From Eubacterium sp. An11 (GTDB lineage: Bacteria > Bacillota > Clostridia > Lachnospirales > Lachnospiraceae), in NCBI RefSeq assembly GCF_002161065.1, contig NZ_NFLV01000029.1, positions 1 through 40,490 on the forward strand: 40,490 nucleotides of DNA, read 5' to 3'. A program made the translations under genes and the position numbers. Shown here in pieces: positions 40,067 through 40,490 of the stretch (its first letter is position 1; every line of letters starts with the position of its first letter). The notes under the pieces are model-generated. The model saw only the letters and a program-made list of their open reading frames with translations. It had not been told where the DNA came from and made no database searches.

Positions 40067-40218
40067 ACAAAAACAGAAAACCTACTTGGGGGTATTTTAT
40101 GTCCAGAAAAAGTAAAATTGATGCAATAAAAAAAGATACCAATTGCGAGAACCAAATATGTGATCTGGGTTGCAAGAAACGTCGAAAAAGATTTACAGGT
40201 ATGCTATATTATGGTTAA
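40067..40218 (+). mobile_element. Remnant of an insertion sequence (IS3-like orfA start)
   Basis: A hairpin (CAAGTAGG at 40073-40080 with CCTACTTG at 40081-40088 region, extended by the C- and G-runs outside it) precedes ATG 40099. The 39-codon frame from there opens MSRKSKIDA, like IS3-family orfA proteins. It then diverges into unrelated sequence and stops. The stem covers the G-rich ribosome site, as in some IS leaders that block read-through expression. No transposase body or right end is seen, so only the left end survives. The 40219-40338 gap holds nothing I recognise except a TATAAT near 40232. Confidence 0.45.
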
Positions 40219-40338
40219 GGGTAGAAGTACCTGTATATAATAAGAAGTTGAATCACTCATTTTCAACAAAAGAGGCAGATTCAATTCTTTTTCAGAGTCT
40301 GTTACATTTGCTAAAGTATAAGGAAGGAAAGAGTCAGT

Positions 40339-40490
40339 ATGGATAGATTTGATGTGATCATAATCGGAGCGGGACCTGGCGGGATATTTGCGGCGTATGA
40401 GCTGATGCAGAAGGCGCCGGAGCTGAAAGTGGCAGTATTTGAGGCAGGAAATCCTCTCGAGAAAAGAAAATGCCCCATTGACGGGAAGAA
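40339..40490 (+). CDS. FAD-dependent oxidoreductase, N-terminus only
   Basis: A gene cut by the window end. ATG 40339 follows AAGGAAAGAG. The first 50 residues show a Rossmann dinucleotide-binding start, DVIIIGAGPGGIFAAYEL, then VAVFEAGNPLEKRKCP. This matches a clostridial family of FAD-dependent dehydrogenases of about 460 aa whose substrate is not known to me. It is independent of the decayed patch upstream. Confidence 0.85.
   Translation, partial: MDRFDVIIIGAGPGGIFAAYELMQKAPELKVAVFEAGNPLEKRKCPIDGK

Overview
The window reads as chromosomal DNA of a gut-type Firmicute, most likely a Lachnospiraceae (Clostridia). The grounds are strong AGGAGG-type ribosome sites, TTG/GTG starts, TTGACA/TATAAT promoters, LPXTG pili with class C sortases, a VanW/G5 wall protein, and typical clostridial forms of MutS2, YhaM, TrmL and the B12-binding radical SAM/DUF4080 family. 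Genus cannot be fixed from the sequence alone.

Layout. (1) 55-10102: a sortase-assembled pilus operon, made of a 58-aa cytosolic protein, a 1507-aa tip adhesin, a 506-aa backbone pilin, two class C sortases and a 550-aa minor pilin. The two large pilins have AT-rich ectodomains between GC-richer ends, and three hairpins separate the backbone gene from the sortases. (2) 10198-13588: single genes, including an LpdD-like protein, a Big2-NlpC/P60 hydrolase, a small FTR-type Fe-S protein, a helveticin-J-like secreted protein and a helical protein. (3) 13741-19574: a six-gene signalling operon, VWA / kinase / pseudokinase / VWA / PP2C phosphatase / Cys-rich TerY-C-like protein. This resembles the TerY-P phosphorylation triads, but with VWA and kinase each doubled and no TerD-type gene in the window. 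A 5 x 30-bp tandem repeat starts inside the 3' end of the first kinase gene. (4) 19585-22337: serine O-acetyltransferase, an ArsR-like regulator, a membrane acyltransferase and tRNA-Phe. (5) 22338-26129: a possible small-RNA locus, a membrane protein of unknown role, methylthioribose kinase, two leftward tRNA-Gly genes and a compact type I toxin-antitoxin-like locus. (6) 26247-39511: housekeeping genes (radical SAM, VanW, AIR-synthase-like, Lrp, aminotransferase, TrmL, thioesterase, MutS2, acylphosphatase, SGNH hydrolase, YhaM, RlmD). (7) 39512-40338: a decayed accessory patch with a promoter, a two-hairpin RNA and terminator, the C-terminal remnant of an Abi_2/AbiF protein and an IS-like remnant. 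It is followed by the start of an FAD-dependent oxidoreductase.

How the genes work together. In the pilus operon the sortases would polymerise the backbone through its pilin-motif lysine and attach the adhesin and minor pilin. In the VWA/kinase operon two MIDAS proteins, a kinase, a decayed kinase, a phosphatase and a zinc protein would form a reversible phosphorylation complex responding to an unknown stress. The strongest candidates for something little described are this doubled triad with its cryptic repeat tail, the type I toxin-antitoxin locus at 25795-26129, and the orphaned RNA next to the Abi remnant at 39630-39977.
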